From NCBI GenBank assembly GCA_027488115.1, contig JAIYCG010000002.1:1-64000 (forward strand): DNA of 64,000 nt, in the 5' to 3' direction. The DNA is from Comamonadaceae bacterium. Lineage in GTDB: Bacteria; Pseudomonadota; Gammaproteobacteria; Burkholderiales; Burkholderiaceae_C. The translations under genes were made by a program, and so were the position numbers. A model generated the notes under the pieces. The model saw nothing but the letters and a program-made list of their open reading frames with translations. It did not search any database and was not told the DNA's origin. Below are positions 8,454-17,463 of this stretch, in pieces. Each line of letters starts with the position of its first letter. Within the stretch, counting starts at the first letter, position 1.

Positions 8454-10069
8454 AAAACTCAAACCAATCCACTTCTGCCAGTTTGGCTACGCATTCAAGG
8501 CGTGATGTCTTGAAGTGGTCAGTGGCTGCTGCTGCGCCAATGGCCTATTCATTGCCACAAGCCCAAGTTGCGGTCAAACACAACCCATTTTCATTGGGTG
8601 TGGCCAGTGGATCGCCCAATCACCAATCGGTGGTCTTATGGACGCGCCTGATGCCAGAGATGGCCAGTGGCAACTCACAATTTGCCAACACCGATGTGTC
8701 GGTCACATGGGAAGTGGCCGACGATGAAGGCTTCAAGGTCAACCGCCGAACAGGACAGGTGGTGGCATTGGCCGCCTTGGCGCACTCGGTGCATTTGGAG
8801 CTCGACCAACTGCAAAGCGATCGGTGGTATTTTTATCGCTTTCAAATTGGCGATGCGCAAAGCACCGTGGGACGAACCCGAACCCTGCCGCACCCCGAAG
8901 CCATGGTGCAAAAACTTCGCGTGGCCTACGCATCTTGCCAGCGCTGGGAGCATGGGTACTTCAGTGCCTACGATCACATGTGCCAAGAAAACTTAGACCT
9001 GGTGCTTTTCTTGGGTGATTACATTTATGAATATGCGGGTGCTGCCAATGCGGTGCGTTTACCGAGCGGTGGATGGGTCAACAGTCTGTCCGATTACCGC
9101 GACCGCTATGCGCTTCACAAAAGTGAAAAAGGCTTGCAAGCCATGCATGCTCAATGCCCGTGGTTGGTCACGTGGGACGACCATGAAGTGTCCAACGACT
9201 ATGCGGGTTTGGTCAAAGGGCAAAGTGGCAACATCAGCTTAGATTTTGCGGCCCAGCGCGCCCGGGCGTATCAGGCCTTTTACGAGCACATGCCAATTCG
9301 TGTCAGTGCTTTAACCCGATCTATCGATGGTTTGGCGCGCGGTGCAGAAATGCGAATTTATGGCCAAGTGCCTTATGGCAAATTGGCCAATCTCTATTTG
9401 CTAGACGATCGCCAATACCGCGACCGACAAGTTTGCAACAAGGGGGGTGGCTATGGTTCTGGATGGGTCGATCCTGATCAGTGCGAAGATTGGTTAGACC
9501 CCAAGCGAACCCTGTTGGGCGCGCAACAAGAGCAATGGCTGAACCAATCTTTTGCCAATGCACACAAGGACGGCAGGGTTTGGAACGTGGTGGCACAGCA
9601 AACCATTTTTGGTCGGCGCGATTACAAATTGGGCGAAGGCCTGTCCCTGTGGAACGACGGTTGGGATGGCTACTCGGCTGCTAGGCAACGCATGACACAG
9701 TCGATGCAAAGCAGCGCCCTCAAAAACCCGGTGCTCATTGGCGGTGACGTGCACGAAAACTGGGTTGGCCACATCTTGGCCGACGCCTACAAAGACAACA
9801 GCGCCAAAATTGGCGTCGAGTTTTGCGGAGCGGGCATTACAGCCAGGTCTGCCGGCAATTCAAAATTGGCGGCACGCTTGGCCGAAAATCCACACTTCAT
9901 TTTTGCAGACAGTGAGCGCAAAGGTTATGGCGTGGTTGAGTTCACGGCCAAGCACATTCAAACTGAGTTGCGCGTGGTGGACGATGTGCGACAACCCGTC
10001 ACTAAAATTGAAACTTTGGCCAAGTTTGCGGTTGAGGCGGGTGTGCCCCAGGTTCAACGCGTGTCTTGA
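8450..10069 (+). CDS. phoD: PhoD-family alkaline phosphatase, Tat-exported
   Basis: This 539-residue protein has a twin-arginine signal (SRRDVLK, residues 16-22, then a mild hydrophobic stretch), an N-terminal Ig-like part (NPFSLGVASGSPNHQSVVLW) and a metallophosphoesterase core with YASCQRWEHGYFSAY, LVLFLGDYIYEYAG, TWDDHEVSNDY and IGGDVHENW. PhoD enzymes are calcium/iron phosphodiesterase-phosphatases that release phosphate from organic esters outside the cytoplasmic membrane. It is the last gene of the aminotransferase operon; its final 16 nt overlap the end of serB on the other strand. No Pho box was recognised. Confidence 0.92.
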   Translation: MKNSNQSTSASLATHSRRDVLKWSVAAAAPMAYSLPQAQVAVKHNPFSLGVASGSPNHQSVVLWTRLMPEMASGNSQFANTDVSVTWEVADDEGFKVNRRTGQVVALAALAHSVHLELDQLQSDRWYFYRFQIGDAQSTVGRTRTLPHPEAMVQKLRVAYASCQRWEHGYFSAYDHMCQENLDLVLFLGDYIYEYAGAANAVRLPSGGWVNSLSDYRDRYALHKSEKGLQAMHAQCPWLVTWDDHEVSNDYAGLVKGQSGNISLDFAAQRARAYQAFYEHMPIRVSALTRSIDGLARGAEMRIYGQVPYGKLANLYLLDDRQYRDRQVCNKGGGYGSGWVDPDQCEDWLDPKRTLLGAQQEQWLNQSFANAHKDGRVWNVVAQQTIFGRRDYKLGEGLSLWNDGWDGYSAARQRMTQSMQSSALKNPVLIGGDVHENWVGHILADAYKDNSAKIGVEFCGAGITARSAGNSKLAARLAENPHFIFADSERKGYGVVEFTAKHIQTELRVVDDVRQPVTKIETLAKFAVEAGVPQVQRVS

Positions 10070-10773
10070 AATACTTCCAGCAAGCGGTCTAGCCCGCCTT
10101 CTTCAATGGCCACCATGGCTTGCTCGCGCACTTTGGGCTTGGCGTGATAGGCCACTGACAAACCGGCCACGCCCATCATGGGCAAATCGTTGGCGCCATC
10201 CCCCATGGCAATGGCCTGCGATGGCTCGATGCCCATGTGTGCGCAAGTTTGCAAGAGCATCTTGCGCTTTTCTTCGCCGTCGCAAATGTCGCCCCAGTCT
10301 TGGTCCACCATGTGGCCTGTCAATTCGCCGTTGACCACTTCCAACACATTGGAGCGGGTCCAGTTGATGCCCAAACGGTCGCGCACATGGTCTGTGAAGA
10401 AGGTGAAGCCGCCCGATACCAACAGCACTTTCATGCCTGCTGATTGGCAGGCTTTGACCAATTTTTCTGCGCCAGGGTTCAGTTGAAGGCGCTTGTTCAA
10501 AACCTCTTCCATGTGCGCCACAGTCACACCTTTGAGCAAGGCCACTCGTTTGCGCAAGCTGTCTTTGTAATCGGTGATTTCGCCGCGCATGGCGGCTTCG
10601 GTAATGGCGGCCACTTCGGCTTTGCGGCCAGCCGCATCGGCAATCTCGTCCACGCACTCTATGTTGATCAGGGTAGAGTCCATGTCAAAGGCAATCAACT
10701 TGAAGTTGTTGAGATTTAAAGGGGGTGTGAAGCCTTTAACGGTCATGCCTTGAAATGCAGGGGCGTTGCTCAT
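10054..10773 (-). CDS. serB: Phosphoserine phosphatase
   Basis: This 239-residue HAD-family enzyme carries out the last step of serine synthesis. It has the nucleophile motif FDMDSTLI (Asp30, Asp32), VDEIADAAG, motif II LLVSGGFTFFTDHV and the magnesium motif MGDGANDLPMM. It lacks the N-terminal ACT-like part of E. coli SerB, as is common for short beta-proteobacterial versions. It lies 2 nt after the mfd stop on the same strand, probably in one transcript, and ends convergently inside phoD by 16 nt. Confidence 0.93.
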   Translation of the reverse strand: MSNAPAFQGMTVKGFTPPLNLNNFKLIAFDMDSTLINIECVDEIADAAGRKAEVAAITEAAMRGEITDYKDSLRKRVALLKGVTVAHMEEVLNKRLQLNPGAEKLVKACQSAGMKVLLVSGGFTFFTDHVRDRLGINWTRSNVLEVVNGELTGHMVDQDWGDICDGEEKRKMLLQTCAHMGIEPSQAIAMGDGANDLPMMGVAGLSVAYHAKPKVREQAMVAIEEGGLDRLLEVFQDTR

Positions 10774-10775
10774 TT

Positions 10776-13700
10776 TTATCCTTCCACTTTCTCAACTTTG
10801 GGCTGGCCCAAGGAACGCAAAATATCGCGCACCATTTGCGCACGCGCTTTGGGGTCGGGCAGCTCGCGCTCAATGCGCAGTTTGTCATTGCCTGCCAATT
10901 GAATGTGCTTGTTCTTTTGAATGAGTTCAATGATGCGCATGGGTTCAATGGGTGGGTTGGGCTTGAAGCTGATCACAATCACACCGGGTGTGGCGTCCAC
11001 TTTGACCACACCATAAGGCACGCTCAGTACGCGCAAGCGATGCACATCCATCAGGGTTTGGGCTTGCGCAGGCAATTTGCCAAAGCGATCTACAATTTCT
11101 TCGAGCAGACCGTCGATTTGGTCGGTCGTTTTGGCGGTGGCCAGTTTTTTGTAAAACGACAAACGCAAATGCACATCGCCACAATAGTCATTGGGCAGCA
11201 GGGCAGGGGCGTGCAAATTGATGTCGGTAGCGGCAGACAAGGGACTGAGCAAATCAGGCTCCTTGCCTAATTTCAAGCAGCGCACCGCCTCGTTCAACAT
11301 TTCGTTGTAAAGCTGGAAACCGATTTCAAGCATGTTGCCGCTTTGGTTTTCACCCAGCACTTCGCCCGCGCCCCTTATTTCTAGATCGTGCATGGCCAAA
11401 TAGAAGCCACTGCCCAATTCTTCCATTTGTTGAATGGCGTCAAGGCGCTGTGCAGCTTGTTTGGTCAGGCCCTCAATGTCGGGCACCATCAAGTAAGCAT
11501 AGGCTTGGTGGTGGCTGCGCCCTACTCGGCCTCGCAGTTGGTGCAGTTGCGCCAACCCAAACTTGTCGGCGCGCGAAATCACAATGGTGTTGGCCGTGGG
11601 CACATCAATGCCGGTTTCGATGATGGTGGAGCACAACAAAATGTTGTAGCGCTGGGCCACAAAATCGCGCATCACTTTTTCCAAATCGCGCTCAGGCATT
11701 TGGCCGTGGGCCACGGCAATGCGCGCCTCTGGCAATATTTCTTCTAGCTTTTGTCTGCGGTTTTCAATGGTTTCAACTTCGTTGTGCAAGAAGTACACCT
11801 GACCGCCGCGCTTCAGTTCACGCAGCACCGCTTCCCGAATAACGCCAATGCCTTCATTGCGCACAAAAGTTTTGATGGCCAAGCGGCGTTGGGGTGCAGT
11901 GGCAATGACGCTTAAGTCGCGAATGCCTTCCAGGGCCATACCCAAGGTGCGCGGAATGGGGGTGGCGGTGAGGGTGAGCACATCCACTTCAGCGCGCATA
12001 GCTTTCATGGCCTCTTTGTGGCGCACACCAAAGCGGTGTTCTTCGTCAATCACCAACAAGCCCAAGTTTTTGAACTTGGTCGATTCGCTCAAGAGCTTGT
12101 GCGTGCCCACCACAATGTCCACGGTGCCATCGGCCAAACCTTTCAGAGCCTCATTCACTTCTTTGGTTGAGCGGAAGCGCGACACTTCGGCCACCTTCAC
12201 AGGCCACTTCGAGAATCGATCTTTCAAAGTTTGAAAATGCTGTTCTGCCAACAGGGTTGTCGGCGCCAAAATGGCCACTTGTTTGCCGCCCGTCACTGCA
12301 ACAAAGGCCGCACGCAAGGCCACTTCGGTTTTGCCAAAGCCCACATCGCCACACACCAAACGGTCCATGGGACGGGGGCTGATCATGTCTTGAATGACGG
12401 CATGAATGGCGGCGTTTTGGTCAGCGGTTTCACTGAAGCCAAAGTCGTTGGCGAACACTTCGTAATCTTGCGGGCTGTAGCGGAAGGGGTGGCCTTCACG
12501 CGCTGCACGCCTTGCGTAAATGTTCAAAAGTTCAGCCGCAGAATCGCGCACTTGCTCGGCCGCTTTGCGCTTGGCTTTTTCCCATTGGCCACTTCCCAAG
12601 CGGTGCAACGGTGCTTCGTCGGCACTGACGCCGGTGTATCGACCAATGAGTTGCAGTTGGCTGACTGGCACATACAGCGTGGCCTTGTCGGCATATTCCA
12701 AATGCAAAAATTCTTGCAAAGCGGGCAAGCCATCTGGATTCTTCTCGCCTAAATCCATGTTCACCAAGCCGCGATAACGGCCAATGCCGTGGGCGTTGTG
12801 CACCACAGGGTCGCCCACATTGAGCTCGGACAAATCTTTGATAAGCGCTTCAACATCGCTCACCTGTTCTTGTTTTTTGCGCCTGCGCGTGGTGACGCCC
12901 GCTGCAAACAACTCGGTCTCTGTGACCAAATCGATGCCTGTTTCAAACCAGTGAAAACCGGAATTCAAGGCCGCTGTGGCAATGCCAATTTTTTCATCGC
13001 TGGCCAAAAACTCTTGCAGATCATCAAAGGCAGGGGGGCTGACACCGCCAGCTCGCAAAAAATCTAACAAGCTTTCGCGCCGGCCTGCGCTCTCAGCCAA
13101 GATCAATACACGGTTGGGTGTGTGGCGAATGTGGGTCTGCAATTTAAACAGGGGCTCTTCAGCGCCGCGCACCACCGTCAGGTCGGGCAGGGGCTGCGCC
13201 AAGGTGTTGTCGGCGTTGCTGTCTTGGCTGTCACCCACAGTGTCTCTGGCACTGGGGCGCAGCGCCAATTGCGCATGATGGTTGGTGCCGGTGTAAAACT
13301 GCTCAGCCGATAAAAATAAGGCCTCGGGCGGCAAAGCAGGACGCTCGGGGTCGCCTTGCACCAAGCGATAACGGTCTTTGGTGTCTTGCCAAAAGCGTTG
13401 AAAAGCCGGCTCTAAATCGCCATGCAAAACCAAGGTGGCTGGCGTGTCACCACCCGCCCCCAAGTAGTCAAACACAGTGGCCGTTTCTTCAAAAAACAGG
13501 GGCAAGTAATACTCAATGCCGGCTGTGGCCACGCCATTCCCCATGTCTTTGTAGATGCGGCTTTTGGTGGGGTCGCCATCCAACAATTCGCGCCAACGGC
13601 TTCTAAATTTGCCGCGTGCGGCTTCGTCCATCGGAAATTCCCGGCCCGGCAGCAAGCGAACTTCGGGCACCGGATACAAGCTGCGCTGTGTGTCTGGGTC

Positions 13701-14294
13701 GAAGGTGCGAATGGAGTCAATTTCGTTGTCAAACAAATCAACACGGTAGGGCACTTGCGAGCCCATGGGGAACAAGTCAATCAGGCCGCCGCGCACGGCG
13801 TATTCGCCAGGGCTGACCACTTGGTTCACGTGGCTGTAGCCTGCCAAGGTGAGTTGAGCTTTGAGCTTGGCTTCGTCCAGCTTTTGTTTGGTTTTGAATT
13901 GGAAGGTGTAGCCCGCCAAAAACGAAGGTGGCGCCAGGCGGTACAAAGCCGTGGTGGCCGGAATAAAGACCAAGTCTGCGCCCTCGGCTTTGTCGCGTTG
14001 GTTGATGCGCCAAAGCGTGGCCAATCGTTCGCTGATGAGGTCTTGGTGGGGTGAGAAGGTGTCGTAGGGCAGAGTTTCCCAATCGGGAAAAATGGCGCAA
14101 CGCAAGTTGGGTGCAAAGAAGGCCACCTCGTCCATCAGCCTTTGCGTGTCGGCGGCATCAGACGTGACCACAGCCGTCAAGCGCCCCTGCGCTTTTTCGC
14201 GTTCGGCCAGTTTGGCCAATAGCACAGCATCTGCCGATCCCATGGGACGGGGCAGGGTGAAGCGTTTTCCTAAGCTAAGCGCGGGTAATTGCAT
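10776..14294 (-). CDS. mfd: Transcription-repair coupling factor Mfd
   Basis: This 1172-residue protein has the full Mfd order: UvrB-like N-terminal domains that bind UvrA, a CarD-type RNA-polymerase interaction domain (VGDPVVHNAHGIGRYRGL, near residue 490), a RecG-like translocase with Walker A GDVGFGKTE and Walker B DEEHRFG, and a C-terminal TRCF domain. Mfd removes stalled RNA polymerase and recruits UvrABC. The ATG at 14294 is preferred to a TTG at 14303. A TATACT on the minus strand ends 10 nt before this ATG, so the mRNA may have almost no leader. serB follows directly. Confidence 0.96.
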   Translation of the reverse strand: MQLPALSLGKRFTLPRPMGSADAVLLAKLAEREKAQGRLTAVVTSDAADTQRLMDEVAFFAPNLRCAIFPDWETLPYDTFSPHQDLISERLATLWRINQRDKAEGADLVFIPATTALYRLAPPSFLAGYTFQFKTKQKLDEAKLKAQLTLAGYSHVNQVVSPGEYAVRGGLIDLFPMGSQVPYRVDLFDNEIDSIRTFDPDTQRSLYPVPEVRLLPGREFPMDEAARGKFRSRWRELLDGDPTKSRIYKDMGNGVATAGIEYYLPLFFEETATVFDYLGAGGDTPATLVLHGDLEPAFQRFWQDTKDRYRLVQGDPERPALPPEALFLSAEQFYTGTNHHAQLALRPSARDTVGDSQDSNADNTLAQPLPDLTVVRGAEEPLFKLQTHIRHTPNRVLILAESAGRRESLLDFLRAGGVSPPAFDDLQEFLASDEKIGIATAALNSGFHWFETGIDLVTETELFAAGVTTRRRKKQEQVSDVEALIKDLSELNVGDPVVHNAHGIGRYRGLVNMDLGEKNPDGLPALQEFLHLEYADKATLYVPVSQLQLIGRYTGVSADEAPLHRLGSGQWEKAKRKAAEQVRDSAAELLNIYARRAAREGHPFRYSPQDYEVFANDFGFSETADQNAAIHAVIQDMISPRPMDRLVCGDVGFGKTEVALRAAFVAVTGGKQVAILAPTTLLAEQHFQTLKDRFSKWPVKVAEVSRFRSTKEVNEALKGLADGTVDIVVGTHKLLSESTKFKNLGLLVIDEEHRFGVRHKEAMKAMRAEVDVLTLTATPIPRTLGMALEGIRDLSVIATAPQRRLAIKTFVRNEGIGVIREAVLRELKRGGQVYFLHNEVETIENRRQKLEEILPEARIAVAHGQMPERDLEKVMRDFVAQRYNILLCSTIIETGIDVPTANTIVISRADKFGLAQLHQLRGRVGRSHHQAYAYLMVPDIEGLTKQAAQRLDAIQQMEELGSGFYLAMHDLEIRGAGEVLGENQSGNMLEIGFQLYNEMLNEAVRCLKLGKEPDLLSPLSAATDINLHAPALLPNDYCGDVHLRLSFYKKLATAKTTDQIDGLLEEIVDRFGKLPAQAQTLMDVHRLRVLSVPYGVVKVDATPGVIVISFKPNPPIEPMRIIELIQKNKHIQLAGNDKLRIERELPDPKARAQMVRDILRSLGQPKVEKVEG

Positions 14295-14304
14295 GAACTG
14301 CAAT

Positions 14305-14310
14305 AGTATA
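14305..14310 (-). promoter_or_regulatory. Possible mfd -10 box
   Basis: TATACT on the minus strand lies in the 47-nt gap between the mfd start and ispD. Normal spacing would start the transcript only a few nt before the mfd ATG. No matching -35 box is evident. Confidence 0.35.
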
Positions 14311-14341
14311 GTTGGCGTATTGGCACTGAAAACGATTCACT

Positions 14342-15121
14342 TTGAACCATACCGACCCCTCCGATCTTTCTGACCTGTTTGCCTCGGCCAAGCTTCAAGA
14401 CGCTGAAAGCGAAAAGCCCTTGCCGCGCTGTTTTGCACTGGTGCCTTGTGCGGGTTCTGGTTCACGCGCGGGCACGCCCATGCCCAAACAGTACCAGCAG
14501 ATTGCGGGAAAAAGCATGGTCATGCACACCTTGGCCGCCTTGCAATCTGTCGATCGTCTTGAAAACATTGTGGTGGTGGTCTCACCCAATGATGCGCACG
14601 TTTGGCCAGAATCCAATGTTCAACGCCTTCAATGTGGCGGTGCAACGCGCGCAGAATCGGTGTTCAACGGACTCACCGAATTGTTGGCCATTGGCGTCAA
14701 AGACCCTGAAGGTGTTCAAGCCACCGATTGGATTTTGGTGCACGACGCAGCGCGTTGCCTCATTTCTGAGTTTGAAATTAACCGCTTGATCGATGCCTGT
14801 ATCGACGATGAAGTGGGCGGTCTTTTGGCCTTGCCTATGCCCGACACCTTAAAGGCCGCTGTCAATGGTCGTGTGAGCGAAACCCTGCCCAGGCATGACA
14901 AATGGTTGGCGCAAACACCGCAGATGTTTCGCGCTGGGGCTTTGCATGCCGCCTTGCAAGCCAAGGCTTTGGACAATTTTGAAGGCATCACCGATGAAGC
15001 CAGCGCCATGGAAATGGCGGGCTTTGCGCCCAAGTTGGTGGTGGGCAGCCCGCACAATTTCAAGGTCACTTATCCATCTGATTTTGCATTGGCAGAAGAT
15101 TTGCTGGGGAGCAGAAAATGA
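14342..15121 (+). CDS. ispD: 2-C-methyl-D-erythritol 4-phosphate cytidylyltransferase
   Basis: This MEP-pathway enzyme makes CDP-methylerythritol. The core begins [20 protein letters not shown] (nucleotide-binding glycine-rich loop) and contains [13 protein letters not shown] and [13 protein letters not shown]. Relative to E. coli IspD there is an N-terminal extension of about 28 residues if the TTG at 14342 is used; no in-frame ATG exists before the core, so either this TTG or a TTG at 14420 is the start. It overlaps ispF by 4 nt (ATGA) and is divergent from mfd. Confidence 0.92.
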   Translation: MNHTDPSDLSDLFASAKLQDAESEKPLPRCFALVPCAGSGSRAGTPMPKQYQQIAGKSMVMHTLAALQSVDRLENIVVVVSPNDAHVWPESNVQRLQCGGATRAESVFNGLTELLAIGVKDPEGVQATDWILVHDAARCLISEFEINRLIDACIDDEVGGLLALPMPDTLKAAVNGRVSETLPRHDKWLAQTPQMFRAGALHAALQAKALDNFEGITDEASAMEMAGFAPKLVVGSPHNFKVTYPSDFALAEDLLGSRK

Positions 15122-15597
15122 ACATTCGAGTCGGCGAGGGTTGGGACACGCATGCCTTGGTAGAGGGCCGCCCCTTGATGTTGGGCGGGGTTCACATCCC
15201 TTTTGAAAAGGGATTGTTAGGCCATTCAGATGCCGATGTGCTGTTGCATGCCATTACCGATGCGTTGCTTGGCGCGGCTGGTTTGGGTGACATTGGTCAG
15301 CACTTTCCAGACACCGATGCGACCTACAAAGGCGCTGATTCTGTGGTGCTTTTGAAGAAAGCCTACCAACATGTGAAGCAGCTGGGTTGGCAACTGGGCA
15401 ACGTCGATTGCACCATCGTTGCGCAAGCGCCCAAATTGGCACCGCATCGATCAGACATTCGGTCGTCCATTGCCAAAGCCTTGGGCGTGCCAGAGTCGCA
15501 TGTCAATGTGAAAGCCAAAACGGCCGAAAAAATGGGCCCTGTGGGCGAGGGCCTTAGCATGGAGGCCAGAGCGGTGGTGTTGATTCACAAGCCTTGA
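15118..15597 (+). CDS. ispF: 2-C-methyl-D-erythritol 2,4-cyclodiphosphate synthase
   Basis: This 159-residue enzyme follows IspD in the pathway (IspE acts between them and is not in the window). It has the metal site GEGWDTHAL (Asp8, His10), [20 protein letters not shown] with His42, [10 protein letters not shown], and the C-terminal [14 protein letters not shown]. It acts as a cytoplasmic trimer. The adjacent, overlapping ispD-ispF order is usual in proteobacteria. A hairpin terminator follows within 5 nt. Confidence 0.96.
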   Translation: MNIRVGEGWDTHALVEGRPLMLGGVHIPFEKGLLGHSDADVLLHAITDALLGAAGLGDIGQHFPDTDATYKGADSVVLLKKAYQHVKQLGWQLGNVDCTIVAQAPKLAPHRSDIRSSIAKALGVPESHVNVKAKTAEKMGPVGEGLSMEARAVVLIHKP

Positions 15598-15598
15598 A

Positions 15599-15633
15599 AT
15601 AAAAAAGCCATTACTAGACAGATGGCTTTTTTG
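15599..15633 (+). terminator. Bidirectional terminator between ispF and bdhA
   Basis: AAAAAAGCCAT and ATGGCTTTTTT form an 11-bp stem around a 10-nt loop. A U-run follows in both directions, so it can end ispF on the plus strand and bdhA on the minus strand. Confidence 0.88.
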
Positions 15634-15647
15634 TGGTGGGCGATGGT

Positions 15648-16418
15648 TTATTGCGCTGCCCAACCGCCGTCCATGTTCCAAGCCACACCGCGAATGTTGT
15701 TGCCGGCAGCCGAGCAAAAGAACACCGCCAACTCACCTAACTCTTCTGGGGTGGTAAATTGCAAAGAAGGCTCTTTTTCGCCCAACAACAATTTGGTGGC
15801 GTCCGCGTTAGACAAGTTCAAAGCAGCCGCTTTGGCGTCGACTTGTTTTTGAACCAGCGGCGTGAGCACCCAGCCTGGGCAAATGGCATTGCACGTGACG
15901 CCTGAGGTGGCATTTTCTAAAGCAGTGACTTTGGTCAAGCCCACAATGCCGTGCTTGGCCGCCACATAAGCCGACTTTTCTGCTGAGCCCACCAAACCGT
16001 GAACAGACGCCACATTGATAATGCGACCCCAGTTGGCTTTTTGCATGGCGGGCAATACAGCGCGGGAGGCATGAAAGGCACTGGACAAATTGATGGCAAT
16101 GATGGCATCCCATCGCTCGACGGGAAAGTTTTCAACCCGGGCCACATGCTGAATGCCGGCGTTGTTGACCAAAATATCGACACTGCCAAATGTGTCTTGG
16201 GCAAATTTCACCATGGCTTCAATTTCGGCGGGTTGGCTCATGTCAGCGCCGTGATAAGCCACTTTGGCGCCAAGGGCTGCAATTTCGGCTTCAGGGCCGG
16301 CATGATCGCCAAAGCCATTGAGCACAATGTTGGCGCCTTGTTGGGCCAAGGCTTTGGCAATGCCCAATCCAATGCCGCTGGTAGAGCCGGTAACGAGTGC
16401 AGTTTTGCCTTGCAGCAT
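15648..16418 (-). CDS. bdhA: 3-Hydroxybutyrate dehydrogenase
   Basis: This 256-residue short-chain dehydrogenase has the NAD motif TGSTSGIGLG, NNAGIQHVARVE, the catalytic Ser/Tyr/Lys pattern (VASVHGLVGS, SAYVAAKHG) and a C-terminal NMDGGWAAQ, all close to known 3-hydroxybutyrate dehydrogenases. It oxidises 3-hydroxybutyrate to acetoacetate when polyhydroxybutyrate is used up. This agrees with phaR in the same window. It is divergent from the hydrolase gene at 16552; no PhaR-like palindrome is visible in the shared 133-nt gap. Confidence 0.9.
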   Translation of the reverse strand: MLQGKTALVTGSTSGIGLGIAKALAQQGANIVLNGFGDHAGPEAEIAALGAKVAYHGADMSQPAEIEAMVKFAQDTFGSVDILVNNAGIQHVARVENFPVERWDAIIAINLSSAFHASRAVLPAMQKANWGRIINVASVHGLVGSAEKSAYVAAKHGIVGLTKVTALENATSGVTCNAICPGWVLTPLVQKQVDAKAAALNLSNADATKLLLGEKEPSLQFTTPEELGELAVFFCSAAGNNIRGVAWNMDGGWAAQ

Positions 16419-16551
16419 GGTGGTTCTCCGAATGAATTACGATGTACAAAACTGAATTATGGCGCGTCTATGCCACGCCAGACTGACGCCCTTTGCTAAA
16501 TTTAGAATTGAAACCGAAGCGAAAGCTCCCAGAGACCCACCGAGTTACACC

Positions 16552-17463
16552 ATGTCTGAACCCTTCCTCGATTTTGTTTCTTGTCCCAACCCACAAGGCT
16601 CGCACCGCATGGCCTATTGGTCTTGGGGTGATGCATCGGCTTCGCATGTGGTGTTTTGTGTGCATGGCTTAACCCGGCAGGGGCGTGATTTTGATGTGCT
16701 TGCTAAGGCGTTGGTGGCCGCTGCACAGGCTGCCCATCTGCCCGCTATCAGAGTCATTTGCCCCGATGTGGTGGGGCGAGGCCAAAGCGATTGGCTGCAA
16801 GACCCTATGGGCTATCAGTTTGCCCAATATGCGGGTGACATGGCTGTGTTGCTGCAAAGCTTGAATGATCAAAGGGCCATAGAGTGCCTCGATTGGGTGG
16901 GCACCAGCATGGGGGGCGTCATTGGCATGTTAATAGCCGCCCGCGGATTGCCGCTGCCAATTCGCCATTTGGTTCTGAACGACATTGGGCCGCCAGTTTC
17001 TTGGAAGTCTATTTTGAACATGAAGACCTATGTGGGCGAGGTGGGCAAGTTTCAAACAGTGCAAGAGGCGGCCAATGCCATCTGGGAAATCTCTAAGGCC
17101 TTTGGCCCCCACACGGCTGAAGAATGGTTGGCATTGTCGCAGCACATGGTTCGTCGCTTAGAAGATGGCACTTTCTGTTTGCACTACGACCCCGCATTGG
17201 GTGTGCCTGTCCGTGCTGTCACGCAAGAGCAAGCCCAGGCGGGTGAAGCAGGGCTCTGGCAAATTTACGACTTGATTCAATGCAAAACCCTGCTCATTCA
17301 CGGGGCAGCATCCGAGTTGTTGAGTGCGGCTGCCGCAGAAGAAATGTCCAAGCGTGGGCCTTGTGCCAAGGTGGTGTCGTTGCAAGGTGTGGGCCATGCG
17401 CCTACCTTGACGCACCCCGATCAAACTGAATTGGTCACTCAGTTTTTAGGGTTGAGTGAGTGA
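16552..17463 (+). CDS. Alpha/beta hydrolase of unknown substrate
   Basis: This 303-residue alpha/beta hydrolase has HGLTRQGRDFD after the first strands, the nucleophile elbow WVGTSMGGVIGM (Ser in GTSMGG), an acid in PDVVGRGQSDW or later, and the catalytic His in GVGHAPTL. The ATG at 16552 is used; an open frame from 16459 adds 31 unlikely residues. Its stop overlaps the GTG of relA (GTGA), so the two may be coupled. The link to relA gives no functional clue. Confidence 0.85.
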   Translation: MSEPFLDFVSCPNPQGSHRMAYWSWGDASASHVVFCVHGLTRQGRDFDVLAKALVAAAQAAHLPAIRVICPDVVGRGQSDWLQDPMGYQFAQYAGDMAVLLQSLNDQRAIECLDWVGTSMGGVIGMLIAARGLPLPIRHLVLNDIGPPVSWKSILNMKTYVGEVGKFQTVQEAANAIWEISKAFGPHTAEEWLALSQHMVRRLEDGTFCLHYDPALGVPVRAVTQEQAQAGEAGLWQIYDLIQCKTLLIHGAASELLSAAAAEEMSKRGPCAKVVSLQGVGHAPTLTHPDQTELVTQFLGLSE

